In this document: in pieces, positions 7,728 to 15,288 of the stretch
How positions within the stretch are numbered: the stretch's first letter is position 1
Layout of the letters: every line of letters begins with the position of its first letter
Assembly: GCF_017573545.1 (NCBI RefSeq)
Contig: NZ_JAGEOK010000048.1
Span: 1 to 61,498 of the forward strand
Direction of reading: 5' to 3'
DNA: 61,498 bases
Source: Actinomadura nitritigenes
Lineage (GTDB): Bacteria; Actinomycetota; Actinomycetes; Streptosporangiales; Streptosporangiaceae
Translations under genes and position numbers: made by a program
The notes under the pieces: generated by a model
The model's database searches: none
What the model was told of the DNA's origin: nothing
What the model saw: the letters and a program-made list of their open reading frames with translations, nothing else

Positions 7728-7745
7728 CTACGCACCTGTCGTACC
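7728..7745. promoter_or_regulatory. Candidate BlaI operator (autoregulation)
   Basis: On the minus strand the 18-bp site has the dyad pattern TACnAC-N6-GTnGTA and ends a few nt before the blaI start codon. BlaI-family operators are built on TACTACA/TGTAGTA half-sites, so the match is partial but well placed. Confidence 0.4.
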
Positions 7746-8008
7746 GAACGATACCGCCGGACGCCCGCTTCCCAGCGTGACGAGGGCTCGACCTGTTATG
7801 CGGGGCGCGGTATTCGCGGCGTGTCATCAACTGCGGAGGGGCGGTGCCGGCACGATCCCCGGGCCCGCGCCGCCGCGCATTCCTTCCCCGCCGCCCAGAT
7901 CACCGACGAGTTTCGATCAACGGCCTTCGCGCCCACACGTCCAAGATCGACGTCGCCGGCTTGGTTCTCCCGCGAGGGGTAGGACCACGGTCGAGGGGGG
8001 TGGAGCCG

Positions 8009-8977
8009 ATGACCGTCACAGTGGCCCTCGCAGGAGACACGATGCTCGGACGCGGCGTGGCGGAGGAGGTCGCCGTGTCAGGCCCGCACGGCCTCTTCTC
8101 CCGGGACGTGCGGGAGGTCTTCCACGAAGCCGATCTCGCCCTGGTGAACCTCGAATGCTGCGTGTCAGCCCGCGGACGCCCGTGGGACGCGCCGGGCAAG
8201 CCGTTCCACTTCCGCGCGCCCCCGGACGCCGTCGAGGCGCTCCTCGACCTCGGCGTCGACTGCGTGACCCTCGCCAACAACCACGCACTCGACTTCGGCC
8301 CGGACGCCCTGGCCGACACCCTCGCGCACCTCGAAGCCGCGGGGGTGCGCAGCGTCGGCGCGGGACCGGGCGTCCGCGAGGCGCGCGCCCCGGTGATCCT
8401 GGAAGCCGGCGGTCTCCGCATCGCCGTCACCGGCTTCACCGACCACCCCGACGACTTCGCCGCCGGGCCCGGCCACCCGGGAGTCGCGCTCGCCGATCTG
8501 GAGCGCGGCGTCCCCGCCTGGCTCCGCGACGAGATCGGCGCGCTCGCCCGGGAGAACGACGCCGTGCTGGTCATGCCGCACTGGGGGCCCAACATGACCG
8601 GCGAACCGCTCCGCTACGTCCGCCGGGCCGCGGAGGACCTGGTGGACGCGGGCGCGTCGCTCGTCGCGGGAAGCTCGGCGCACGTCTTCCACGGCGTCGC
8701 CTGGCCGGTCCTGTTCGACATGGGCGACTTCATCGACGACTACGTGGTGGACGACCTGCTGCGCAACGACCTGGGCCTGCTGTTCCTCGTCACTTTCGGG
8801 CCGGACGGGCCGTCCCGCGCCGAGGCCGTCCCGCTGCGCCTGGACTTCGCCCGCACCCGCCTCGCCGGCCCCGCCGACCGCGCCTGGATCTTCGAGCGGT
8901 TCACCGCCGCCTGCGCCGAGTTCGGCACCGCCGTCACCGTCGAGAACGACCGGCTCGTCGTCACCGCGCCGTCCTAG
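8009..8977 (+). CDS. CapA/PgsA-like metallophosphoesterase-fold protein
   Basis: 322-residue protein of the PGA_cap family, related to the poly-gamma-glutamate capsule protein CapA and built on a calcineurin-like metallophosphatase fold. Visible metal/active-site motifs in order are ALAGDTMLGRGV (N-terminus), LALVNLECCVS, LANNHALDFG, VMPHWGPN and AGSSAHVFHGV. There is no signal peptide or membrane anchor, so unlike CapA of bacilli it is probably cytoplasmic. No capB/capC neighbours occur, so capsule synthesis is unlikely; similar stand-alone actinobacterial proteins have no known substrate. ATG 8009 follows a G-rich ribosome site; an upstream extension to 7844 is Arg-rich and unconserved. It ends by sharing a CTAG with the opposing SDR gene. 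Confidence 0.85.
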   Translation: MTVTVALAGDTMLGRGVAEEVAVSGPHGLFSRDVREVFHEADLALVNLECCVSARGRPWDAPGKPFHFRAPPDAVEALLDLGVDCVTLANNHALDFGPDALADTLAHLEAAGVRSVGAGPGVREARAPVILEAGGLRIAVTGFTDHPDDFAAGPGHPGVALADLERGVPAWLRDEIGALARENDAVLVMPHWGPNMTGEPLRYVRRAAEDLVDAGASLVAGSSAHVFHGVAWPVLFDMGDFIDDYVVDDLLRNDLGLLFLVTFGPDGPSRAEAVPLRLDFARTRLAGPADRAWIFERFTAACAEFGTAVTVENDRLVVTAPS

Positions 8978-9879
8978 AGCGGATCGCCGAGCGGCCCGTG
9001 CTCGTCCGCCAGCGCCTCGGCCCAGTGGGCGGCCCAGTCCGGCCGGGTGCCGTCGGCGTCGGTGAAGCCGTACTCCTCGTACAGCCCCCAGGTGGCCAGC
9101 GCGCGGCCTGACTTGTCCATGATGTTCGGGTCGGCGGCCAGCGCCGCGACGGCCCGCCCCAGATAGGCGGGGCTCTCGGAGTACGCGAAGTGCGGGTCCT
9201 TCGCCGCGGCGTCCCGCCAGTCGTCCTCCGTGACGCCGAAATGGTCCAGGACGGCCTCCGACCGCAGGAAACCGGGCGTGACCGCCACCGCCGCGACCCC
9301 GTGCGGGCGCAGCTCGGCGGCCTGCGCGAACGCTAGCCGGATCACCGCGGACTTCGCCAGGTCGTAGAAGAACGAGCCCCGGTAGCGCGCGGTGTTCCCG
9401 TCCGTCACCTCCACCACCAGGCCCCGGCCGCGCGCCACCATCAGCGGGAGCGCGAACCGGCTGGTGATCACGTGGGTCTCCACGGCCTGCCGCAGCAGCC
9501 GCAGGCCCGTACCGAGGTCCTGCTCCCACAGCGGACGCTCCCAGTCGGTCAGCGGGTCGCCGCCCCACACCGAGTCGACCAGCACGTCGAGCCGGCCGTC
9601 CCGCTCCGCCGCGATCCGCTCGACCAGCGCGCGGACCTGTTCCGGGTCGCCGTGGTCGGTGCGGACGGGCACGCCCTCCCCGCCCGCCTCGGTGACCATG
9701 CCGGCGGTCTCCTCGATGGTCTCCCGCCTCCCGAGACCGGACCCGCCGGACGCGCTGCTGCGGCCGGAGACGTACACCGTCGCGCCGGCGGCGCCGAGCT
9801 GCACGGCGATGCCTCGACCGCCGCCCCGCGTGCCTCCGGCGACCAGCGCGATCTTGCCTGCCAGCGGACGATCCTCCAT
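8974..9879 (-). CDS. Short-chain dehydrogenase/reductase
   Basis: 301-residue NAD(P)-dependent oxidoreductase of the SDR superfamily. The cofactor motif is GGTRGGGRGIA, a Gly-rich variant of TGxxxGxG, near residue 15, and the catalytic pair is FFYDLAKSAVIRL (YxxxK). The C-terminal third is longer than in a classical SDR, with ESPAYLGRAVAALAADPN and a Trp-rich tail (RPDWAAHWAEAL). The substrate is unknown. It lies 10 nt downstream of a TetR gene on the same strand and is probably the target of that regulator. ATG 9879 was chosen because the conserved fold starts there. Its stop codon overlaps that of the convergent capA-like gene. Confidence 0.88.
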   Translation of the reverse strand: MEDRPLAGKIALVAGGTRGGGRGIAVQLGAAGATVYVSGRSSASGGSGLGRRETIEETAGMVTEAGGEGVPVRTDHGDPEQVRALVERIAAERDGRLDVLVDSVWGGDPLTDWERPLWEQDLGTGLRLLRQAVETHVITSRFALPLMVARGRGLVVEVTDGNTARYRGSFFYDLAKSAVIRLAFAQAAELRPHGVAAVAVTPGFLRSEAVLDHFGVTEDDWRDAAAKDPHFAYSESPAYLGRAVAALAADPNIMDKSGRALATWGLYEEYGFTDADGTRPDWAAHWAEALADEHGPLGDPL

Positions 9880-9889
9880 GGCTTCTCCT

Positions 9890-10507
9890 TCATCCCAGAT
9901 GCGGTGCCAGAGCGCCGTCCAGCTCGCGTTCGAGCCGCTCGGCCAGCGTTCCCCGCCGGTCCAGGGCCCAGCAGAGCCCGGCCCCCGCGATGACGGCCTG
10001 GAGCGACCCGGCGAGCGCCTCGGTGTCCGTTTCCTTCCGCAGCAGGCCGTCCGCCACCGCCTCACCGAGCAGCATCGCGATGACCCGCCCGTTCGCCTCG
10101 TGGACGGCGAGCGCGTGCGTGTGGAACTCCGGATCCGTCAGGTCCATGCACAGGAACGCCAGATGGTTGGCGTACTGCTCCGGCGTGGACATCGGCGACC
10201 ACGACCGCCGCACGAACGCCCGCAACACGGCCAGCGGCGACTCCCGCCCCGCCTGCCCGTCCTGCTGTTCGCTCTGCCCGGCCCGCACGCGCTCGTGCAG
10301 CGTCTCCGCGTCCCGCGCCGCCTGCTCGGCCAGCGCCAGCAGCAGCCCGCGCTTGGATCCGAACCGCTGGACGAGCGTGCCCGGCACGAGGCCCACCTCG
10401 TCGGCCACCGCCGCGAGCGTCAGCTTCGCCGGGCCGACCCGCCCGATCACCTCGACCGCCGCCCGCAGGATCACCGCGTCGTCCACACCCCGCGGCCGCC
10501 CCGCCAT
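9890..10507 (-). CDS. TetR-family repressor of the SDR operon
   Basis: 205-residue regulator. The N-terminal helix-turn-helix is clear (LTLAAVADEVGLVPGTLVQRFGSKRGLLLAL), and the C-terminal ligand domain includes an AFLCMDLTDPEF segment. GGAGG sits 4 nt before ATG 10507, which excludes the long Pro-rich upstream extension. A perfect 26-bp palindrome lies 11-36 nt upstream of the start codon, indicating autorepression and control of the downstream SDR gene, which starts 10 nt after the TetR stop. The inducer is unknown, probably a substrate of the SDR enzyme. Confidence 0.92.
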   Translation of the reverse strand: MAGRPRGVDDAVILRAAVEVIGRVGPAKLTLAAVADEVGLVPGTLVQRFGSKRGLLLALAEQAARDAETLHERVRAGQSEQQDGQAGRESPLAVLRAFVRRSWSPMSTPEQYANHLAFLCMDLTDPEFHTHALAVHEANGRVIAMLLGEAVADGLLRKETDTEALAGSLQAVIAGAGLCWALDRRGTLAERLERELDGALAPHLG

Positions 10508-10517
10508 CGCACCTCCA

Positions 10518-10543
10518 TTAATAAATGACTGTGCATTTATTAA
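10518..10543. promoter_or_regulatory. Perfect 26-bp TetR operator
   Basis: TTAATAAATG, six spacer bases (ACTGTG), then CATTTATTAA: ten base pairs in each arm without mismatch, and AT-rich in an otherwise >70% GC context. It overlaps the promoter region of the TetR-SDR operon. Confidence 0.85.
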
Positions 10544-10686
10544 ACCAGGTCGCCTGGGTGTTGTGCGAGTTGCTCTTGTCGCACGTGTCTGTGCAGGGCC
10601 ATGACCTCGTGGTCTGACCTGGGGTTTGGTGGAGGTCCATGTCCTCGGGGGCAAGGGGTTAGGTGGTGGAGTTGGAGGAGCGAGCT

Positions 10687-10710
10687 GGGGGAGTGGGGCT
10701 GGGTGTGGGG
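10687..10710 (+). other. G-quadruplex motif
   Basis: Four G-runs (5, 4, 3 and 4 G) separated by loops of 2-3 nt (AGT, CT, TGT) meet the usual G3+N1-7 pattern for an intramolecular quadruplex on the plus strand. Confidence 0.55.
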
Positions 10711-10983
10711 CGAAGGGCGCCGTGGTCGCGAAGGGCTGGCTGGGGGCGCTCAGTGGGAGCGTCCGTACGTCCGTAGAGGAGAGCTCGTAAACGCTCACGC
10801 ATGCGGGGAGCGTTCCGCGTGGTGGGTGGAGTGATGTAAGGGCGAGGACAGAGCGGTCTGGTCGGGAGCGCGGCGTTTGGCGGGCCGGAGGTGCGTGCCC
10901 GGCTTGGTGGCGTCGAGCGAGGAGAACTCGGGGGTGAGGGAGTGGTGCAGGGGCGTTCAGGAGGCCATAGGGCTGAGGGGCGG

Positions 10984-11085
10984 TGGTGCGGCCGAACGGG
11001 GGGCGGTGCGGCTGAACGGCGGCGGTGTGGTGAACAGCGAGGTGTGCGGCTGAACAGCGAGGTATGCGGCTGAACGGTGAGGGGT
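10984..11085. repeat. Five degenerate tandem repeats, about 20 bp each
   Basis: The element GCGGCTGAACAGCGAGGT recurs with GAAC anchors at 10994, 11014, 11032, 11052 and 11072 (periods 20, 18, 20, 20). Copies 4 and 5 are the most alike. The array stops about 20 bp before the left inverted repeat. Confidence 0.7.
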
Positions 11086-11107
11086 GTTCTCGCGATACGG
11101 GGGATGT

Positions 11108-11311
11108 GTGTTCGGGTGGTGGGGTGGCGCTGGCGTACGGGGCCGCCCCTCCAAAGTCAAGGGCGCCTTCGGCGTCGCTTCGCGATGGACTTCGTCCACC
11201 CTTGACTTTGGAGCCTCTGCGGCCCCTGAGGCAGCGTTAGGGGCAGGCTCCGCCTGCCCCGCCCCGGGTCGCGCCACCCCACCACCCCCTTCCGTCAGGG
11301 ACCTAGCCCCC
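11108..11311 (+). repeat. Left 204-bp inverted repeat with cloverleaf fold
   Basis: This copy matches the reverse complement of 13181-13384 at 202 of 204 positions. It carries its own 17-bp terminal inverted repeats (11114-11130 with 11271-11287). Inside, 11139-11146 pairs with 11219-11226, and 11149-11213 forms a four-way junction: a 15-bp stem (11149-11163 with 11199-11213) closing three adjacent hairpins (11164-11174, 11175-11185, 11186-11198), each with a C-TTC-G loop. A separate 9-bp hairpin is at 11240-11260 (TCC loop). It lies 3' of the HNH gene. Confidence 0.9.
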
Positions 11312-11797
11312 TCCCGGCAGTTCGCTCCCGGCCCTCGCCAGGCCCGCAGATATGAGCCGCCCGTGATCCGGTGTTGGCGACGGCTCTTGCATTACGGCCT
11401 GGAGGGGTGACGCGCTGCGTTCGGCAGGCGGTCTCGGCCATTGCAGCGGTATCGCGATGTCATGCGGGGAGGCCAGCTCGCCCGTCCTGCGGGCGGGTGC
11501 GAATGGACCGGCGCCGGGCATGGCGGGCGTGGCTGGGCGTCGCCGGGTGTGGCGTTGTGGGGGGCGGGGTGGTTGTGCGTCCCGGTCCAGGGTGGTGTGG
11601 GGTGGGTCGGTGCTGCTGGCCCGGTGGGTTGGGGTGGTGTCCGTTGAGGGGCTGTCCGGTGGGGCGTGCGCGGCCCGGTATGTGGGGTCGCCCGTTGTCT
11701 GTGGTGTGGGCGTGCCGGGGCTGCCCGTCATCGGGTGGATGCGGGCGGCGGATCGGCGCAGGGCATAGCCGGGTGCGGTGTGGCGGGTGGGGTGCGG
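11312..11797 (-). terminator. C-rich, G-poor 3' flank of the HNH gene (possible Rho-dependent terminator)
   Basis: About 490 bp with no credible gene. The transcript continuing past the HNH stop codon would be C/A-rich and G-poor over long runs (CACCCCACC, CCCACACCACCC), the composition known for Rho loading. No intrinsic terminator with a T-run is visible here. Confidence 0.4.
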
Positions 11798-13072
11798 TTA
11801 TGCGGCCCAGTCGAGGGCGGGGTTGTCGGGTGGGCCGATGCTGCCCGGTGGCCCGACCCCCCTCTTGTCTCGCGCGTCGGCTGGTGGGAGTAGCCGGTAG
11901 AGGTATCGCCCGTCGTGACCCTTGGTGATCTGGATCTGGTCGGGGTTGGCGTGTTTGAACCGGTTGTGCCATCCGCAGGCGAGTGCGAGCTGATCGATGT
12001 CGGTCGGTGACCGCCCGAGTGCCCATCCGTGGACGTGGTCCACTTCGCACAGTGTCCCGGGGACTTCGCATCCGCGTACCGCACACGAGGGGTAGAGCGT
12101 TTCCAACACTTGCCGCTGTGCCGCGGAGGCGAACCGTTCCCGATATCCCAGGTAGAGCGGGGTGTTCCCCCGCCCGAGGAGCAGGGGTGAGACTCCGGCG
12201 GCCAGGGCGATGCGGCGGGCTTGGGCGGCGGGGATGGGAGTGCCGTCGGTGAGGCGTGCCGGGGCGTTGCCTCCGGTCAGGGTCTCCAGGTCGCAGATCA
12301 CGGTGACCTTGGAAGCCTTGTGACCACCCGACAGCACGCTCGACAGTGCCGCTGCGGTGCGTTCGGGGAGGTCACGGTGGTCATCAGGCCCGGCCGGCTT
12401 GGCCAGCGGAGCCAGGGTGCCGTCCCAGATCGCGGCGTCCTCGGGGTTCAGCCACCCTTTGACGTACCGGCCGCCGTCCAGAGATCGGGTGGTGGTGAGC
12501 CAGGACTTGTCGTAACCGCGTTTGGTGTCCTCATCCGGCGCGTCTTCGCTGTCGTCGCGTTCGGCGATGAGGTCACGGATACGGCGCCCGAACGCGGCGA
12601 CCTTCCCGGCCGAGAAGCCCTGGTCGACGAAACCGAGCAGGGTCGCCTCTGCTTCGGCGCAGTCGGTGTCGTCCAGGCGGGAGACCGAGTCGGCGACCGT
12701 GACGGCGTAACCGTAGGACAGGTTTCCGGAGGCGAGCTGCTCGGCCACCTGCGGGAGGCGACGCCGCTGCCGGGCAAGGGTGAGGCGCTCCTTGGCGCGG
12801 TTGTCGCGCATGCCGAGCCGGGACCGCAGCCATGCTTGGGTGGAGGGATATCCCCACCGGGCCTGCTCCTTGGTCGCGTCGACTAGGCCAATGAAACCAG
12901 CGAGCGCACTTTCCTGCATATCGGACGCTGCCGCAAGAGTTTCAGTGAGTTCCAGGCACGCGGCTGCCGATTCGGGGGCTTCTCGCGAGGCGAGTTCAGT
13001 GGCGATGGTTGAGAGCGCGTTCACCAGTTCCATGGTGGACGCGGCCTCAAGCTCGACCGTCACTGATTGCAT
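11798..13072 (-). CDS. DUF222/HNH endonuclease (13E12 repeat family)
   Basis: 424-residue protein with an N-terminal helical DUF222 region (about 15-310) and a C-terminal HNH nuclease domain. The HNH residues are Cys330, Cys335 and Cys342, Asp345-His346 with His348, then Cys366 and His369-Asn370, a zinc-supported beta-beta-alpha-metal fold. Relatives are the multi-copy 13E12/REP13E12 proteins of mycobacteria and other actinobacteria. ATG 13072 was chosen because TACTAT (13079-13084, minus strand) lies six nt upstream, a leaderless arrangement; an upstream in-frame ATG at 13105 lacks that support. The gene sits between two near-identical 204-bp inverted repeats that fold into cloverleaf structures, so it may be the coding core of a mobile unit. 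No transposase or integrase is linked. Confidence 0.9.
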   Translation of the reverse strand: MQSVTVELEAASTMELVNALSTIATELASREAPESAAACLELTETLAAASDMQESALAGFIGLVDATKEQARWGYPSTQAWLRSRLGMRDNRAKERLTLARQRRRLPQVAEQLASGNLSYGYAVTVADSVSRLDDTDCAEAEATLLGFVDQGFSAGKVAAFGRRIRDLIAERDDSEDAPDEDTKRGYDKSWLTTTRSLDGGRYVKGWLNPEDAAIWDGTLAPLAKPAGPDDHRDLPERTAAALSSVLSGGHKASKVTVICDLETLTGGNAPARLTDGTPIPAAQARRIALAAGVSPLLLGRGNTPLYLGYRERFASAAQRQVLETLYPSCAVRGCEVPGTLCEVDHVHGWALGRSPTDIDQLALACGWHNRFKHANPDQIQITKGHDGRYLYRLLPPADARDKRGVGPPGSIGPPDNPALDWAA

Positions 13073-13180
13073 ACGTAAATAGTACCCGCTGTGACCGACA
13101 TTCATGGCCGTTCACGGCACATTCCGTCCGGTATTTTTCGGCGGGAAAGGCGGCGGGCCCTTTGGTGCGCCTTCCTGGAA

Positions 13181-13384
13181 GGGGGCTTGGTCCCTGACGG
13201 AAGGGGGTGGTGGGGTGGCGCGACCCGGGGCGGGGCAGGCGGAGCCTGCCCCTAACGCTGCCTCAGGGGCCGCAGAGGCTCCAAAGTCAAGGGTGGACGA
13301 AGTCCATCGCGAAGCGACGCCGAAGGCGCCCTTGACTTTGGAGGGGCGGCCCCGTACGCAAGCGCCACCCCACCACCCGAACAC
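13181..13384 (-). repeat. Right 204-bp inverted repeat with cloverleaf fold
   Basis: Mirror copy of 11108-11311 (coordinates sum to 24492), differing at two positions. The cloverleaf occupies 13279-13343, terminal inverted repeats are at 13205-13221 and 13362-13378, and the 9-bp TCC-loop hairpin is at 13232-13252. It lies about 100 bp upstream of the HNH promoter. Confidence 0.9.
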
Positions 13385-14016
13385 CCTTTTCGAAGATCGC
13401 CCGAAGTCGGCACCCTCGGATGCTTTCACACAAAAGGATGCGCCGAATCTGATGCTAAACCCTATAACGTCGATCTTGCGATCCACTCGATTTCACACCC
13501 CGACTGGTCGGAGCGATGCTAGGTTGTCGTGAAGGCAAGGCGGAATAGCGCTTGCTCGGCCATGCGCGCACCTCCTGATCTCTTGCCTTGGTGAACAATG
13601 GAGGTACGAATAACCAGTGCGCCACTGAGCGGTGACGTCCCGATCGCCACCCCTCTTCGAAGCCGATGACGAGGTGGGTGCGCTCTTGCTGGCACGGGCA
13701 GGCCGGGAACGTCCGGTGGCGTGTTAGGCGTGTCCGGCGTTTCTCCGTTGCGGCCGGTGCCGACGCGGAGTTGGCCGAGGCGTGCTGCCTGGTGCGGGCG
13801 GTGAGCATCGACCTGCATCAGTACTGCAAGGCGGAGATCGGTTCGCGCCGGAGCTTCTGCGGGGCCTGATCGGCGTTCACCAGTGAGCACCGCCGCTGGG
13901 ACGGGAAGGACGGGCTCCCACGGCCGGGTGGCCGGTTCCCGGCGGCACCTCAATGCCCGCGGCGGAGGGGCGCCGGTGACGGAGGCGGCGTGCGGCCGGT
14001 TCGAGGTCGTGCGGAC
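13385..14016. other. Intergenic right of the HNH element; a 14-codon frame only
   Basis: About 630 bp with no recognised gene. On the minus strand AGGAGG stands seven nt before an ATG at 13565 that opens MAEQALFRLAFTTT and stops at 13519, a strong ribosome site for a very short frame. On the plus strand 13740-13869 reads GADAELAEACCLVRAVSIDL and looks protein-like but has no start region. Both may be debris of genes disrupted here. Codon bias is weaker and AT content higher than in flanking genes. Confidence 0.4.
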
Positions 14017-14044
14017 GCGGCGGCGGAGGGGGCTCCGCCGCCGC
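14017..14044 (-). terminator. Hairpin 3' of the nitronate monooxygenase-like gene
   Basis: A perfect 12-bp GC stem (14017-14028 with 14033-14044) with a GGGG loop, 48 nt after the stop codon. There is no T-run, as is common in high-GC actinobacteria. Confidence 0.55.
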
Positions 14045-14091
14045 GGGGTCCGGATCGAACCGCCGGGGCCGCCGCGAAGAGCGGGGCCCGG

Positions 14092-15240
14092 TCAGTCGGC
14101 GGAGGTGATGGCGTTGAGGCGGTCGACGGCGCCGGCGAACTCCTCGACCATGTCGTAGACGACCTGGCGGGCGGGCTTGACGGTGTTCATCAGGCCGACG
14201 CACTGGCCGACGAAGTAGTTGGCGAGCGCGCGGGCGCCCGGGTTGCCGGACTCGGCCACCTTCGTGATCTGCCGCATGGCGCCCTCGGCGACGATCATCT
14301 GCAGCGGCATCCCGAGCGGCCCGGGGCTTTCGGGGCCCTCCCACTCGTCGGTCCAGGCGGACCGGAGCTGGCGGGCGGGCTTGCCGGTGCGGGACCGCGA
14401 CCGGATGGTGTCGCGGGACGTGGCGGCGAGCATCTTCTCCTTGACGGCGGGCGCCGTCTCGGCCTCCTCGGTGGTGAGCCAGACGGAGCCGCACCAGACG
14501 CCGGACGCGCCGAGGGCGAGCGCGGCGGCCATCTGGCGGCCGGTGGCGATGCCGCCGGCGGCGAGGACGGGCACCGGCGCGACGGTGTCGACGACCTCGG
14601 GGACGAGCACCATCGTGGAGATCTCGCCGGTGTGCCCGCCGGCCTCGCCGCCCTGCGCGATGACGAGGTCGACGCCGGCGGCGACCTGGCGGCGGGCGTG
14701 CTCGGCGGTCCCGACGAGCGCGGCGACGGGGATCCCGGCGGCCTTGGCCTTCTCCACCATGATCGGCGGCGGGGTGCCGAGGGCGCTGGCGATGAGCCGG
14801 ATGGGGTGGGCGAGGGACACGTCGATCAGCTCGGTGGCGCCCTCCTTGGTGACCGACGTCCCGCCGCGCGCGTTGGAGTGCTTGGCCTTCTCGAAGTCGG
14901 GCAGCGGGACGTCGTACTTGGCGAACAGGCCGATGAGGAAGTCCCAGTGCTCCTGCGGGATCGCGGCGAGCATGGTGTCGAGGCCGCCCTCGCCGCGTCC
15001 GGCGCGCTCGGCGGACTCGTCGATCTTGCCGGGGACGAGCACGTCGACGCCGTAGGGGCGGCCGCCGACGTGGTCGTCGATCCAGCGCAGCTCCTCTTCC
15101 AGCCGGTCGGGGGTGTAGGCGACGGCGCCGAGGACGCCGAAGCCGCCGGCGTTGGTGACGGCGGCGACGACGTCGCGGCAGTGGCTGAAGGCGAACAGCG
15201 GGAACTCGATCCCGAACGTGGCGCAGACCTCGGTGTTCAT
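14092..15240 (-). CDS. Nitronate monooxygenase / 2-nitropropane dioxygenase-like FMN enzyme
   Basis: 382-residue TIM-barrel flavoprotein of the NMO family. It has GGFGVLGAVAYTPDRLEEEL near the N-terminus, VAQGGEAGGHTG-like FMN phosphate binding (AQGGEAGGHTG), PVLAAGGIATGRQMAAALALGASGVWCG as the second phosphate site, and a helical C-terminal cap. Known family members oxidise alkyl nitronates with O2; many actinobacterial paralogues act on other substrates or have none known. ATG 15240 directly follows a promoter region containing an ACCGAA-N5-TTCGGT operator shared with the neighbouring thiolase/DUF35 unit, so it probably belongs to the same regulon, perhaps acyl-CoA or xenobiotic degradation. 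Specific substrate unknown. Confidence 0.82.
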   Translation of the reverse strand: MNTEVCATFGIEFPLFAFSHCRDVVAAVTNAGGFGVLGAVAYTPDRLEEELRWIDDHVGGRPYGVDVLVPGKIDESAERAGRGEGGLDTMLAAIPQEHWDFLIGLFAKYDVPLPDFEKAKHSNARGGTSVTKEGATELIDVSLAHPIRLIASALGTPPPIMVEKAKAAGIPVAALVGTAEHARRQVAAGVDLVIAQGGEAGGHTGEISTMVLVPEVVDTVAPVPVLAAGGIATGRQMAAALALGASGVWCGSVWLTTEEAETAPAVKEKMLAATSRDTIRSRSRTGKPARQLRSAWTDEWEGPESPGPLGMPLQMIVAEGAMRQITKVAESGNPGARALANYFVGQCVGLMNTVKPARQVVYDMVEEFAGAVDRLNAITSAD

Positions 15241-15254
15241 ACCCCTGACGCTAA

Positions 15255-15277
15255 TGGACCGAACGCCATTCGGTCCA
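15255..15277. promoter_or_regulatory. Operator, 9-bp perfect arms, upstream of the NMO-like gene
   Basis: TGGACCGAA, five spacer bases (CGCCA), TTCGGTCCA. The core ACCGAA-N5-TTCGGT recurs upstream of the thiolase-like gene (16890-16908). It lies 15-37 nt before the NMO ATG, overlapping the expected promoter. Confidence 0.75.
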
Positions 15278-15288
15278 GGGTTCGGCGG

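Larger units (their letters stand above)
10544..11107. other. G-rich non-coding stretch left of the HNH element
   Basis: About 560 bp with strong G-over-C asymmetry on the plus strand and no credible gene on either strand. It contains a G-quadruplex motif at 10687-10710, a GAGCGTT/AACGCTC stem (10790-10814) and about five degenerate 20-bp tandem repeats at 10984-11085. Confidence 0.5.

Noticed and set aside
10601..10834. A 77-codon plus-strand frame rich in Gly/Trp/Arg
   Set aside because: G-rich non-coding DNA; no ribosome site, domain or codon bias.
13104..13532. A 142-codon plus-strand frame through the right inverted repeat
   Set aside because: The same peptide is produced from the left repeat (10957-11277, minus) only because the DNA is duplicated; the DNA structure, not the frame, is conserved.
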